The notes beneath the pieces were generated by a model. It was not told the DNA's origin and searched no databases. It was given only the letters and a program-made list of their open reading frames with translations. Shown here in pieces: positions 17,445 to 26,098 of a stretch of 34,304 nucleotides of DNA. Numbering within the stretch: position 1 is the stretch's first letter; each line of letters begins with the position of its first letter. The stretch is from an uncultured Balneola sp. (lineage in GTDB: Bacteria > Bacteroidota > Rhodothermia > Balneolales > Balneolaceae): contig CAJXQC010000030.1 of assembly GCA_913058495.1 (NCBI GenBank), positions 1 through 34,304 of the forward strand, read 5' to 3'. A program made the translations under genes and the position numbers.

Positions 17445-18035
17445 TTGATTGAAAATAAAAACATAGATGGTAAAACGGTTCAGGTTTCGGGAAGAGTGTT
17501 CACCCTTTCTAATCTGATATCTTTCTCTCGCTTTTTGGTAGCGATTCCTGTTATTTATCTGCATATCCAAAATGGCTACCAATATGATACTACCATCATC
17601 GTTTTAATTTTATATGCCGGCATTTCTGATTATTTAGACGGATTGGTTGCCCGGAAAACAAATACGATTTCTGAAGTTGGTAAAATGATCGACCCAATTT
17701 CAGATAAATTATGCGCCGCAGCATTGTTTATTTATACCGTTTGGTTAGGCTGGGTTCCTCCTTGGTTTCTAATTCTGAATGTATTCAGGGACTCTTTCAT
17801 TATGATCGGCTCTTCTTTTATCAAGATAAAGTACGGGAAAGTTGCCATGTCAATATTGTCAGGGAAAATTGCTGTTAATATTCTTGCCTTTTACTGGATT
17901 GCGGTATTCTTTTTCCGAGATTCTGTTCAGGTTCATAACTGGCTACTCTATATTTGTACATTCGTGATGGTGTATTCATTTTTTGACTATTTTAATCGTT
18001 ACCGCAAAATTATGCAGGGAGCAAAATTTAATTGA
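17445..18035 (+). CDS. CDP-alcohol phosphatidyltransferase (PgsA-like)
   Basis: The integral membrane enzyme transfers a phosphatidyl group from CDP-diacylglycerol to an alcohol. The whole family signature is present, DYLDGLVAR, eight residues, then GKMIDPISD (DxxDGxxARx8Gx3Dx3D). About five to six TM segments follow the pattern of phosphatidylglycerophosphate synthase, the most likely activity. The 196 residues begin at TTG 17445; a GTG at 17496 giving a shorter N-terminus (starting FTLSNLISFSRF) is an alternative and is closer to usual PgsA length. ftsY starts 3 bp after the stop, so both are one operon. Confidence 0.85.
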   Translation: MIENKNIDGKTVQVSGRVFTLSNLISFSRFLVAIPVIYLHIQNGYQYDTTIIVLILYAGISDYLDGLVARKTNTISEVGKMIDPISDKLCAAALFIYTVWLGWVPPWFLILNVFRDSFIMIGSSFIKIKYGKVAMSILSGKIAVNILAFYWIAVFFFRDSVQVHNWLLYICTFVMVYSFFDYFNRYRKIMQGAKFN

Positions 18036-18038
18036 TAT

Positions 18039-18992
18039 ATGGGCTTTTTTGATAAAATTGGATTAAAGAAAAAAGAAACTCTGGACAAAGGAGTTGAGAA
18101 AAGCAGAGAGGGGATCCTAAACAAACTTGGGCGTGCTTTTGTTGGTAAGGACAAGGTGGATGACGAAACGCTTGACGATCTTGAAGAAATTCTTATCACA
18201 TCTGATGTCGGAGTTCAAACTACTCTGGAAATCATTAAAAGGATTGAAGCGCGTGTAGCTAAAGATAAATTCGTTACACAGTCAGAGCTTCAAGCATTAC
18301 TTAGAGAAGAAATAGTAGACCTGCTTAAAGACAATGACGCCGACAAACCTGCTGATTTTGACGCAACATTCCCTGTTAAACCACATGTGGTTTTAGTAGT
18401 AGGTGTAAACGGTGTTGGTAAAACAACGACGATAGGAAAATTGGCCAATCTTTATAAAAAAGCGGGAAAAAATGTTCTTTTAGGAGCTGCTGATACCTTC
18501 CGTGCAGCCGCTGTAGATCAGCTGATTATTTGGAGCGAACGGGCTGATGTACCAATCGTTCAACAAGGACAGGATGCCGATCCTGCTTCCGTTGCATACG
18601 ATACCGTTGCTTCCGGAAAATCCCATGGTTCTGATATTGTTTTAGTAGATACCGCAGGACGTCTTCATAACAAAAAAGCCTTAATGGACGAGCTTACTAA
18701 GATCAAAAGAGTGATGGGCAAAGTTGTTGATGGCGCGCCTCATGAAGTAATTCTTGTACTGGATGCATCAACCGGACAAAATGCAATGCAACAGGCAAAA
18801 GCTTTTACTGAAGCCGTAGATATTACAGGGCTGGCTTTAACAAAACTTGACGGTACTGCAAAGGGTGGAATTGTAATTGGTATTTCTAATGAACTGAGTG
18901 TTCCGGTAAAGTATATCGGGTTGGGTGAAAAGATTGAAGACCTACAGGTTTTTGATCGCTCCGAATTTGTAAATGCTTTATTTGGAGAGTAA
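18039..18992 (+). CDS. ftsY: Signal recognition particle receptor FtsY
   Basis: SRP receptor GTPase that delivers ribosome-nascent chains to the translocon. The NG domain is complete in 317 residues: P-loop GVNGVGKTTTIGKLA (about 127-141), DTFRAAA, DTAGR (about 206-210) and TKLDGTAKGG. There is no long acidic N-terminal A domain, as in many Bacteroidota. It is linked to the phosphatidyltransferase gene (3-bp gap), fitting a membrane-biogenesis theme. The call is firm. Confidence 0.97.
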   Translation: MGFFDKIGLKKKETLDKGVEKSREGILNKLGRAFVGKDKVDDETLDDLEEILITSDVGVQTTLEIIKRIEARVAKDKFVTQSELQALLREEIVDLLKDNDADKPADFDATFPVKPHVVLVVGVNGVGKTTTIGKLANLYKKAGKNVLLGAADTFRAAAVDQLIIWSERADVPIVQQGQDADPASVAYDTVASGKSHGSDIVLVDTAGRLHNKKALMDELTKIKRVMGKVVDGAPHEVILVLDASTGQNAMQQAKAFTEAVDITGLALTKLDGTAKGGIVIGISNELSVPVKYIGLGEKIEDLQVFDRSEFVNALFGE

Positions 18993-19015
18993 AATCCTGA
19001 AGGCCTTCTCTTTAT

Positions 19016-19129
19016 TTAGTTTTCGCCTCCATCTGTAGGTGCGGTTCTTTCTCCGCCACCTTCTGGTTTAGGCTTGCCATCCGGATTTTGAAAGCGTTCT
19101 GCTTTCTGGTTGTGTTTTACTTTTAACAT
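19016..19129 (-). CDS. Small Gly/Pro-rich hydrophilic ORF (37 aa)
   Basis: This short frame lies between ftsY (convergent) and the CHAT gene (divergent). It encodes 37 residues, beginning MLKVKHNQKA and ending in a Gly/Pro/Glu-rich tail (PKPEGGGERTAPTDGGEN). A GTGGGG sequence lies about 4 nt before the ATG, and the frame fills an otherwise empty 113-bp space. It has no recognised domain or membrane segment. Real expression is unproven. Confidence 0.45.
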   Translation of the reverse strand: MLKVKHNQKAERFQNPDGKPKPEGGGERTAPTDGGEN

Positions 19130-19181
19130 GTATCCCCACTTAGTTTTTGGTTGTGTGTAAACAACAAAATATATTCAATGT

Positions 19182-22145
19182 ATGCTATCTCTCTTTCAAT
19201 ATATTTTCGGCCAAAGATCTTTTATTCTTGCAGCCTTTCTGGCTATGCTGTTTTCAGGCGTATTTATTGTGGATGGCTTTTCCCAGTATGCAAATAGTCA
19301 AAATGATTCTTTACTTGCTTTAGGAAACAAAGTCTATCGTTCCGGAAACTATGTTGAATCCGAAAAAATTTATAGAAAAGCCTTAGCTGATCATTCAACA
19401 AATAAAAGCAGTAATGAGTGGATCATTGCCGCGGTTGGCTACGGTGCTTCTTTGCTGGATCAGGGGAAATATGATTCAGGTGCTTACTGGATGTTTAAAG
19501 CTGACTCTGCAGTTTCCAAAGACACTCCATTAGAGCTTCAGGCGTATGTAAAGAGTAATGTAGGATGGGGAACTTCCTGGTCTCAGAATGAGCGTAAAGC
19601 TTTTCCTATTTATCTTCAGGCTCATGAACTTGCAAAAGCTTCCAATGATCAGTATCGAATTGCTCAAATCAGTTCTTCGATTTCTTTATTGGCACATTTA
19701 TTTGGTGATTACAGCTCTGCAGTAAACTACGCCAAAATAGCCGTGGACAATCTAACAGAACTCGGCGATGATTTCCTGCTTTCTATTGCATTGGTCAACC
19801 TTCACCGGGTTTATAACGATCTTGGTTTTGTAGATGAAGCAGAGGAAGCCTTATTGAAGTCTCTATCAATAAATACACGTAATAACAGCCTTGATTTACT
19901 TATGTCTGACTACAAGGATTTAGGTTATTTCTACCAAAGAAAGGGAGACTATGATAAAGCACTCATTTATTTTGCCAAACATTTAGACCTGGCATCAAAG
20001 CTGAATAAGACATTGTTTATCCCCGGCGTTAATGATGCTATCGGAGCCGTTTACTTTGATCTTGGTGAATATAAAAAAGCACTGGAATATTTTACCCTGA
20101 GTGAGCAGCTTCGCGTAAAATATAATTACAGCAGCAAGCCTTCTACTATTTCTCAAATAGCATTAACCAATCAAAAACTCGGACAGTTTGATCTTGCACG
20201 CTCTTTATTTCATGAGGTTCTGGAAGCCTTTGAAATAAAAAAGGATAAACATCAGATCATAGAAACTTACTTACGACTTTCTGAACTTGAGTTGGCTTCC
20301 GAAAATATATCTCGGGCTAAAAGTTTTTCAGAATCCGCATTGTCTCTTGCGCTGGAAAGTGAATCTAAGCTTTTACTTGCACGGTCTTATGCTTCTTTGG
20401 GAACTGTAAATGCACAATTATCTAACTTCGCAGTTTCTGTTGAGCAACATAAAAAAGCGTATTCCATTGCTTCTGTTTTTAAAGGATACAGGCTTGCCGA
20501 CTATTCAATAAGTTTGGCTAAAGCATTTTACGAGCTCAACAGTGACAGCTCTTTTTATTATGCTGATATAGCATTTTCTGAAATTGAACGAGAGCAAAAT
20601 AATATCTATGGGGATAATCTGGAATCAGGGGTATTCAGTGAATACGCCGGTTTTTATAATGAAGTGGCCTTCTGGTACTTACAAAAATATCAGAATACAG
20701 AAAAAGCTTTTGAGATAGCTGAACAAGGAAAGTCCAGAGTGTTAATGAAACAGTTAGCCTTTTCCGATACTGACTTTCTTAATGATCTGGATGTATCGGT
20801 GCAATTAAGTATTCGTCAAAAAGAAAAGACTATAGACAAACTTTACAGGGCTCTGGATTTTGCACCTAATTTGATGGAAGCCGACTCGCTGAAGCAACAA
20901 ATCAGAATTGCTGAACTGGATTATCAATCTTTTAATAATGAGTTAAGGCTCAGAAACAAAAAGTATAAGTCTAACCGTATTTCTCCAATAATCTCTCTTG
21001 CTGATCTTCAGGATAAACTTTCCTCTCGTGATGCTGTTATTGAGTTTCTAATTACAGACCATCAGCTTACTTCTTTCTGGATTACCAGATCAAAGGTCAC
21101 TTCTTACACAAAGAATTTCGAAGAAGATCAGATTGTTTCGGAGGTTCTATCTGAACATGTTTCAAAGTTCAGGACAGCACTTCAAAATAGTGCTTCTTTA
21201 AATGATCTGAACACTTTAAGTGCGCCTTTATATAATCTGCTTATTCTTCCTTTTGAAAAATCATTTCCGAATATCGATCGTCTCGTGATAGTTCCAAGTC
21301 ATTCTCTGTCGGTTCTTCCTTTTGATGCTCTTTATATTAATAACGAGTTTTTACTGGAGCGCTTTAACATCAAGTACCTTCCTTCTGCTTCCATATATAA
21401 CCTGATCAATAATCCTACAAAAAAAGAATCTGACGAAATACTGGCTGTAGCCGGCTCGGGATTTAGTTCAGCATCCTCAGCAAATAGTACGCGTTCACGA
21501 AGCTCCTATGCTTCTCTGCCTTCATCATTATTGGAAGTAGATGCTATTTCTGCTGAATTTCAAGATCATACCATTCTGAAAAATGACGCCGTTACTGAGT
21601 CGTCTGTAAAATCTTTACCTCTGGAAAAATTCAGATATTTGCACTTCGCAACGCATGGAGCTGTTAATGAACGAAACCCGATGCAAAGCGGACTGGTTCT
21701 TTCAGAATTTGATGAAACGGATATTTCTTTACGGGAGGATGGTTATTTAAACAGTCTGGAAATTTCAAAGCTCAATTTAAATTCTGATCTGGTAGTACTT
21801 AGTGCTTGTAATACTGCCATTGGCAGGTTGGTAAATGGTGAGGGTTTACTTGGCTTACAGCGTTCTTTTTTTAAAGCAGGGGCTTCTTCAGTTATAGTTA
21901 GCCTTTGGAGTGTTTATGACCGAAGCACTTCCGTGTTGATGAAAGAGTTTTACAGAAACTTAAATAATTATGAAGAATCTGAAATTAGCTTATGGAGCAG
22001 GGTAAGGATTTATTTTGATGTATACGAACCGCCCATGTTCGGCTATAAAGAAAAAGCTCTGAGAGACGCTAAACTGTTTCTTCTGGATCATCCTTATTAC
22101 AATCACCCGGTAAACTGGGCTCCCTTCATTTTGATAGGAAAGTAA
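19182..22145 (+). CDS. TPR-CHAT protein (caspase-like protease domain)
   Basis: A 987-residue protein begins with a hydrophobic signal/anchor (about 14-36). About residues 40-500 form many TPR-like repeats, and a CHAT domain of clan CD follows (about 700-987). The catalytic dyad is intact: His825 in HFATHG and Cys876 in VLSACNTA; GEGLLGLQRSFFKAGASSVI and SLWSVYD further match the family. TPRs probably bind a partner or substrate, and the CHAT domain would cleave a target. The N-terminal signal places it outside the cytoplasm or at the membrane. A perfect hairpin follows its stop. The sigma/anti-sigma-TPR pair at 24657-26098 may be related. Confidence 0.9.
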   Translation: MLSLFQYIFGQRSFILAAFLAMLFSGVFIVDGFSQYANSQNDSLLALGNKVYRSGNYVESEKIYRKALADHSTNKSSNEWIIAAVGYGASLLDQGKYDSGAYWMFKADSAVSKDTPLELQAYVKSNVGWGTSWSQNERKAFPIYLQAHELAKASNDQYRIAQISSSISLLAHLFGDYSSAVNYAKIAVDNLTELGDDFLLSIALVNLHRVYNDLGFVDEAEEALLKSLSINTRNNSLDLLMSDYKDLGYFYQRKGDYDKALIYFAKHLDLASKLNKTLFIPGVNDAIGAVYFDLGEYKKALEYFTLSEQLRVKYNYSSKPSTISQIALTNQKLGQFDLARSLFHEVLEAFEIKKDKHQIIETYLRLSELELASENISRAKSFSESALSLALESESKLLLARSYASLGTVNAQLSNFAVSVEQHKKAYSIASVFKGYRLADYSISLAKAFYELNSDSSFYYADIAFSEIEREQNNIYGDNLESGVFSEYAGFYNEVAFWYLQKYQNTEKAFEIAEQGKSRVLMKQLAFSDTDFLNDLDVSVQLSIRQKEKTIDKLYRALDFAPNLMEADSLKQQIRIAELDYQSFNNELRLRNKKYKSNRISPIISLADLQDKLSSRDAVIEFLITDHQLTSFWITRSKVTSYTKNFEEDQIVSEVLSEHVSKFRTALQNSASLNDLNTLSAPLYNLLILPFEKSFPNIDRLVIVPSHSLSVLPFDALYINNEFLLERFNIKYLPSASIYNLINNPTKKESDEILAVAGSGFSSASSANSTRSRSSYASLPSSLLEVDAISAEFQDHTILKNDAVTESSVKSLPLEKFRYLHFATHGAVNERNPMQSGLVLSEFDETDISLREDGYLNSLEISKLNLNSDLVVLSACNTAIGRLVNGEGLLGLQRSFFKAGASSVIVSLWSVYDRSTSVLMKEFYRNLNNYEESEISLWSRVRIYFDVYEPPMFGYKEKALRDAKLFLLDHPYYNHPVNWAPFILIGK

Positions 22146-22177
22146 GCCCTTTTAAAAATATTCGTTCAAAAGGGCTT
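22144..22177. terminator. Bidirectional intrinsic terminator
   Basis: AAGCCCTTTT (22144-22153) pairs perfectly with AAAAGGGCTT (22168-22177) around a 14-nt loop. It lies between the convergent CHAT and M28 genes, each of which reads into it. Confidence 0.75.
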
Positions 22178-22191
22178 GAGATGATTCCTGT

Positions 22192-23811
22192 TTAATTTCT
22201 TGCCTGCGATTGAGTCTTTTCAATAAATTCCCGGTTATCAACTTCGGGTCTTTTCTCAGTGTTTGCGATCATTGCTGTAGTTGTATAGATCAATTGAGTT
22301 CTCTTGGCAAGAGCCTCCCACTCAATCTTATCTACTGAATCAGATGGTCTGTGATAATCAGCATGAACGCCATTGAAGAAAAAGATAAATGGCACACCCA
22401 ATCTTCCAAAATTCCAGTGATCACTTCTTCTGTAGAACTGGTTTGGATCTTCAAGGTCGTTGTATCTTTTACTTAGGTCTAGATTTACGGTTTTTTCATT
22501 CGCGCTTCTGAGCAAGCTGTCTAATCCTGATGAGATTATTTCTCCACCTATGATGTATATATAGTCTTTATTTTCTTCGTGTTCTTTATCAACGCGACCA
22601 ATCATATCTACATTAACATTTGCCACCGTTTTGTCAATATCGTAAATGGGATGATCGGAATAATATCTGGAACCCAGCAAGCCTTTTTCTTCTCCTGAAA
22701 CATGCAGAAAAAGTACGCTTCGTCTTGGTCCTGCACCGGCTTTTGCTGCAGTCATCATAGCTTGTGCCGTATTCAACAATCCAACGGTTCCACTTCCGTC
22801 ATCATCAGCTCCATTATAGATCGTGTCACCTGTTGAGTCCGGTCTTCCAATTCCTACGTGATCATGATGTGAACTTAACACAACGACCTCATCTTTAAGC
22901 GCCGGGTCACTTCCTTCCAAGAAAGCAACAATGTTAGACGCTTTCACGATATTGTGATTTGTCATTACTTCATGTGATAAAGAGAATTCGATTTCAGCCG
23001 GTCTGAATGTTGAAGGATTTGCTTTTAGATCTTCTACCATTTCAACTAAATCGGAAGCCCCTTCTTTTCCTAAAAGCCAGGCAGCTAAATCTGGTTTAAT
23101 TCTGTTCCATGCAGAGGCTCTTGTATTTTCGTCCTGTAAATATGCCAATGATAAACTACCACTCGTTCCCAGTCTTGATTGTGTCTGTTGAGCACTTTGA
23201 GAAAAGCCTTCCGGATTATTGTGGTCCATAATTAATATTACCCCCGCGGCTCCATTAGACATCAATGTTTGTAGAGCGTTTTGGTTTGTAAGCTGTCTGT
23301 CAAAAAGAACCATGATCCATTTGTCAGCAACAACTTCAGGTAAATGATTTGCTGTTTCATTACTTATCCCCAGTCCGCCAAAAATTATTTCTCCACTTAC
23401 ATCATCGGTTCCACCAAAAATAGTAACAAAGTCTCCGGTTTCTTCCGGGGTTAAAGCTGTTTCATTAACAACTTCACCTTTACTGTCTGTAATAGTGTAG
23501 TTATAGCTTTCAACAACAGGAGCGCTCAGGTCATAACTTTGTTCAAAAGTTCCGTTGTCCCCGACCGGGGTTAGCCCCATTGCCTTATAGCGCTCCGTAA
23601 TATAGTTTGTTGCTTTTCTTATTCCTTCTTTGCCGGTTTCGCGTCCTTCAAACTCGTCACTTGCTATAATTGTAAGGTCTGATTTTAGTCCCTCTACAGT
23701 AATGGTTTTATCAAAATCATAAATACTTGCTTCCGGCAGGGTTGTGGTTTCTTTTGATCCGCTACACCCGGCTGTGGCAGCAATTAATACTATGTATATT
23801 ATTTTCTTCAT
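22192..23811 (-). CDS. M28 family metallopeptidase lipoprotein
   Basis: An exported zinc aminopeptidase-like protein of 539 residues. The lipoprotein signal ends ATAGC (Cys16). An inserted protease-associated (PA) region occurs around 150-230. The M28 zinc ligands are recognisable: HHDHVG (His and Asp), GADDDGSG (bridging Asp), SGEEKGLLGS (catalytic Glu and adjacent Glu), NVDMIGR (Asp) and HRPSDSVD (His). This is a complete cocatalytic site. It is probably involved in peptide scavenging at the cell surface. scpA lies 12 bp upstream on the same strand, so both may be co-transcribed. Confidence 0.92.
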   Translation of the reverse strand: MKKIIYIVLIAATAGCSGSKETTTLPEASIYDFDKTITVEGLKSDLTIIASDEFEGRETGKEGIRKATNYITERYKAMGLTPVGDNGTFEQSYDLSAPVVESYNYTITDSKGEVVNETALTPEETGDFVTIFGGTDDVSGEIIFGGLGISNETANHLPEVVADKWIMVLFDRQLTNQNALQTLMSNGAAGVILIMDHNNPEGFSQSAQQTQSRLGTSGSLSLAYLQDENTRASAWNRIKPDLAAWLLGKEGASDLVEMVEDLKANPSTFRPAEIEFSLSHEVMTNHNIVKASNIVAFLEGSDPALKDEVVVLSSHHDHVGIGRPDSTGDTIYNGADDDGSGTVGLLNTAQAMMTAAKAGAGPRRSVLFLHVSGEEKGLLGSRYYSDHPIYDIDKTVANVNVDMIGRVDKEHEENKDYIYIIGGEIISSGLDSLLRSANEKTVNLDLSKRYNDLEDPNQFYRRSDHWNFGRLGVPFIFFFNGVHADYHRPSDSVDKIEWEALAKRTQLIYTTTAMIANTEKRPEVDNREFIEKTQSQARN

Positions 23812-23823
23812 TTTTTTAATTTC

Positions 23824-24567
23824 TTATTTAGCAGCTATTATTTCATCTACCGGCTTCAGGTCTATGTAAAAGTCGGTGGGGTCTTCTTCGATAAATAAAT
23901 TAATTTGTTGCTCTTTTATCATTTCTAATATTGCCAGAAAGGTAACAACTATTACAACCCGGCTTGTTAAGTTTTTGCAAAGAGTTGGGAATGACTGTCT
24001 TCCGGATTGAGTAAGAGTTTCCAAAACAAATTCTGTTTGCTCTTCAATAGTGGTTTCAACTTTATTCACTTTATGTACGACTCTTTGTCGTTCAATATCA
24101 GTTAAAACCTTTCTGAATGCTGAAATCAGATCAAATAACGTTACATCTTTAAGGGCTTCTCCTGTAGCCTGTTGATCTACGTCATCTGCGTCCGGATATC
24201 CTCTTTTGTAGCGTTTTCGGGTTTCTTCATCAATGTCTGCCATTTTCACCGCCATTTCTTTATAGCGTTTATATTCCAGCAGTTTTTGAACTAACTCATA
24301 TCTCGGATCTGTTTCGTCAATCTCATCATTTTCATCGTCCTCTCTTGGAAGCATCATTTTTGCTTTGATCGACATTAACATACTTGCCATGAGTATAAAT
24401 TCACTGGCTACATCAAGGTCGAGCTCTTCCATCAAATTCACATATTCCAGGTATTGTTGAGTAATATAGGAAATTGGAATATCATAGATATCTAACTCGT
24501 CTCTTTTAATAAAGAAAAGGAGCAGATCCAGAGGGCCTTCAAAGTTATTTAGTTGTACTCTATACAC
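23824..24567 (-). CDS. scpA: Segregation and condensation protein A
   Basis: ScpA is the kleisin of the SMC-ScpA-ScpB condensin complex that organises the chromosome. The N-terminal signature NNFEGPLDLLLFFIKRDELD (about 7-26) binds the SMC neck, and the C-terminal winged-helix part ends FIEEDPTDFYIDL. The 247-residue length is normal. The usual partner scpB is not adjacent; the downstream gene is the M28 peptidase, 12 bp away. Confidence 0.95.
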   Translation of the reverse strand: MYRVQLNNFEGPLDLLLFFIKRDELDIYDIPISYITQQYLEYVNLMEELDLDVASEFILMASMLMSIKAKMMLPREDDENDEIDETDPRYELVQKLLEYKRYKEMAVKMADIDEETRKRYKRGYPDADDVDQQATGEALKDVTLFDLISAFRKVLTDIERQRVVHKVNKVETTIEEQTEFVLETLTQSGRQSFPTLCKNLTSRVVIVVTFLAILEMIKEQQINLFIEEDPTDFYIDLKPVDEIIAAK

Positions 24568-24637
24568 AGTTGGAAACTAACTGGTTATAAATTAAAATTC
24601 TCCATTTTCTTTTTCCAAAACTCGCTTATTTTATAGT

Positions 24638-24645
24638 TATCTTTT
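24638..24645 (+). promoter_or_regulatory. Candidate -7 box TATCTTTT upstream of the sigma-factor gene
   Basis: TATCTTTT ends 11 nt before the ATG at 24657, which would give a very short leader. It belongs to the TAYCTTT series noted upstream of several genes. No -33 box is clear. Confidence 0.3.
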
Positions 24646-24656
24646 AATACTAACCT

Positions 24657-25202
24657 ATGGATTATTCAAAATTTGTAATAGCGGTGCGAGATAATGATCG
24701 TGAATCTCTTAAGGAGTTCTATGAGGTTCTTACCAAAATTCTGTTCAAATTCTTGAAGGTTAGAATGGATGCTGCCCCTGAAGATGCAAAGGATTCTGCT
24801 CAAAACGCTATCATGTTTGCTGTTGAAAAGATAAAAAATGAAGAGCTTGATCATCCTGATCGGATAATCAATTATCTTTTTACTACCGCTAAACACGATT
24901 ACCTGAAACATCAGAACAAAAATAAAGAACTCAACTACGAAGAAATTCCGGACTCTCACTCAAAGGAGCCTGAACAGTTGAATAAACTTTTGTCAAATGA
25001 GCGACAAAGCATTTTAAAGCGCTGTGTTAACGAATTAAAATCCAAACAACTGGAATATATTTCATACTGGTTTAATAATCCTGATAGTGAAACTGTAGTC
25101 GTTGCAGATCATTTTGGGATTAGTGTAAACAACGCCTGGACCAAAAAACATCGGATAATACAGGTGCTTAATGAGTGTGTTCAAAAAAAAATTAACAAAT
25201 AG
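24657..25202 (+). CDS. Sigma-70 family (ECF-like) RNA polymerase sigma factor
   Basis: The 181 residues show a region 2-like N-terminus (about 15-95, with PEDAKDSAQNAIMFAVEKI and YLFTTAKHDYLKHQ) and a C-terminal helix-turn-helix like region 4 (about 120-175, VADHFGISVNNAWTKKHR). This is the pattern of ECF-type sigma factors of Bacteroidota. It is followed by a membrane TPR protein that could be its anti-sigma. It probably directs an envelope-response regulon; the target promoters are unknown. A TATCTTTT box lies just before the start. Confidence 0.8.
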   Translation: MDYSKFVIAVRDNDRESLKEFYEVLTKILFKFLKVRMDAAPEDAKDSAQNAIMFAVEKIKNEELDHPDRIINYLFTTAKHDYLKHQNKNKELNYEEIPDSHSKEPEQLNKLLSNERQSILKRCVNELKSKQLEYISYWFNNPDSETVVVADHFGISVNNAWTKKHRIIQVLNECVQKKINK

Positions 25203-25244
25203 TGTAAGGAATGGTCGGTGAAACTGTCTTACTATGTGCAAAGT

Positions 25245-25266
25245 TTAATGTATTTAAATACATTAA
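25245..25266. promoter_or_regulatory. 22-bp perfect palindrome between sigma and TPR genes
   Basis: TTAATGTATTT and its exact reverse complement abut, 42 nt after the sigma-factor stop and 19 nt before the ATG at 25286. It is entirely AT-rich and has no GC clamp, so it is more like a dimer-binding operator than a terminator. The regulator is unknown. Confidence 0.45.
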
Positions 25267-25285
25267 TTATTAATCAGGTTAAAAA

Positions 25286-26098
25286 ATGAGCAGTTCAAGA
25301 GATCAAATAATTTATCAGCAAATAGACGCTTATGTAAAGGGCACATTAAGCGACAAAGAAATTGACTTACTATGGGAAGAGTTTGCAAAAGATCCGGAGT
25401 TACTGGAACGACTTGAGCTGGAGGTTGGTGTTAAGAAAATTTTAGCCGATAAAGCTTCTGCCACTTCAAAAAAAGCTTCCGTCCATTCTTTACCGAATTG
25501 GGTTTGGCATTTTTCTGCTGCGGCAACCATTCTTCTTGTTGCTCTTGTTCAACTATTCAGGGTTGAAACTCCAACCGACTTAAAAGAATTCGTTGTTTCT
25601 ACAATCCCTGCGGATCAGTTTGAAGTTGCTGATGGTCTTCGCTCCCGGGAATTAATGATCAGCAGTGCTGACTCTTTATTGAACCTCGGTTTTGCAGCCA
25701 TCTCCTCAGGTAATGAAGAACAGGCGATGGCTTTTTTCAATGAAGTAATTACAAATTATAATGAAGAGCCTTATGCGTCCAAAGCATACCTGAACAAAGG
25801 TATCATTCTTTATAATGATGGTGAGTATACAGAGGCGATAAGCAGTTTTAAAGAAGCCGCACAAAGAGCAAGAGACAATCGTATGATCTCGGAAAAAGCT
25901 TTCTGGTATTTGGGTAATGCTTATGTAAATATCGGACAGCCGGAAGAAGCTTTAACAGCTGTTGGGGAAGCTTACAACAGAGACGGTGTTTTCCGAAAAC
26001 CCGCCTTTGTTTTGTACCAAAAGCTTAGTTATGATCTTGGAAAGGTTGATTTTGAAGATGCAGAGGGAGTATCTTCGGGATCATCCGATCAGAATTAA
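25286..26098 (+). CDS. Membrane TPR protein, probable anti-sigma factor
   Basis: The 270 residues comprise a cytoplasmic N-terminus of anti-sigma type (DAYVKGTLSDKEIDLLWEEF, about 14-33, then DPELLERLELE), a single TM segment at about 72-91, and an external part with TPR-like repeats (about 130-240, e.g. EPYASKAYLNKGIILYNDGE). There is no zinc HxxxCxxC motif. Its position right after the sigma gene supports an anti-sigma role. It overlaps the end of ppk1 by 4 bp, tail to tail. Confidence 0.7.
   Translation: MSSSRDQIIYQQIDAYVKGTLSDKEIDLLWEEFAKDPELLERLELEVGVKKILADKASATSKKASVHSLPNWVWHFSAAATILLVALVQLFRVETPTDLKEFVVSTIPADQFEVADGLRSRELMISSADSLLNLGFAAISSGNEEQAMAFFNEVITNYNEEPYASKAYLNKGIILYNDGEYTEAISSFKEAAQRARDNRMISEKAFWYLGNAYVNIGQPEEALTAVGEAYNRDGVFRKPAFVLYQKLSYDLGKVDFEDAEGVSSGSSDQN

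Noticed and set aside
17429-17452. An eight-codon upstream frame (ATG at 17429) overlapping the phosphatidyltransferase start, possibly a leader peptide.
   Set aside because: Too short and without a repeated codon or hairpin typical of attenuation; chance is sufficient.
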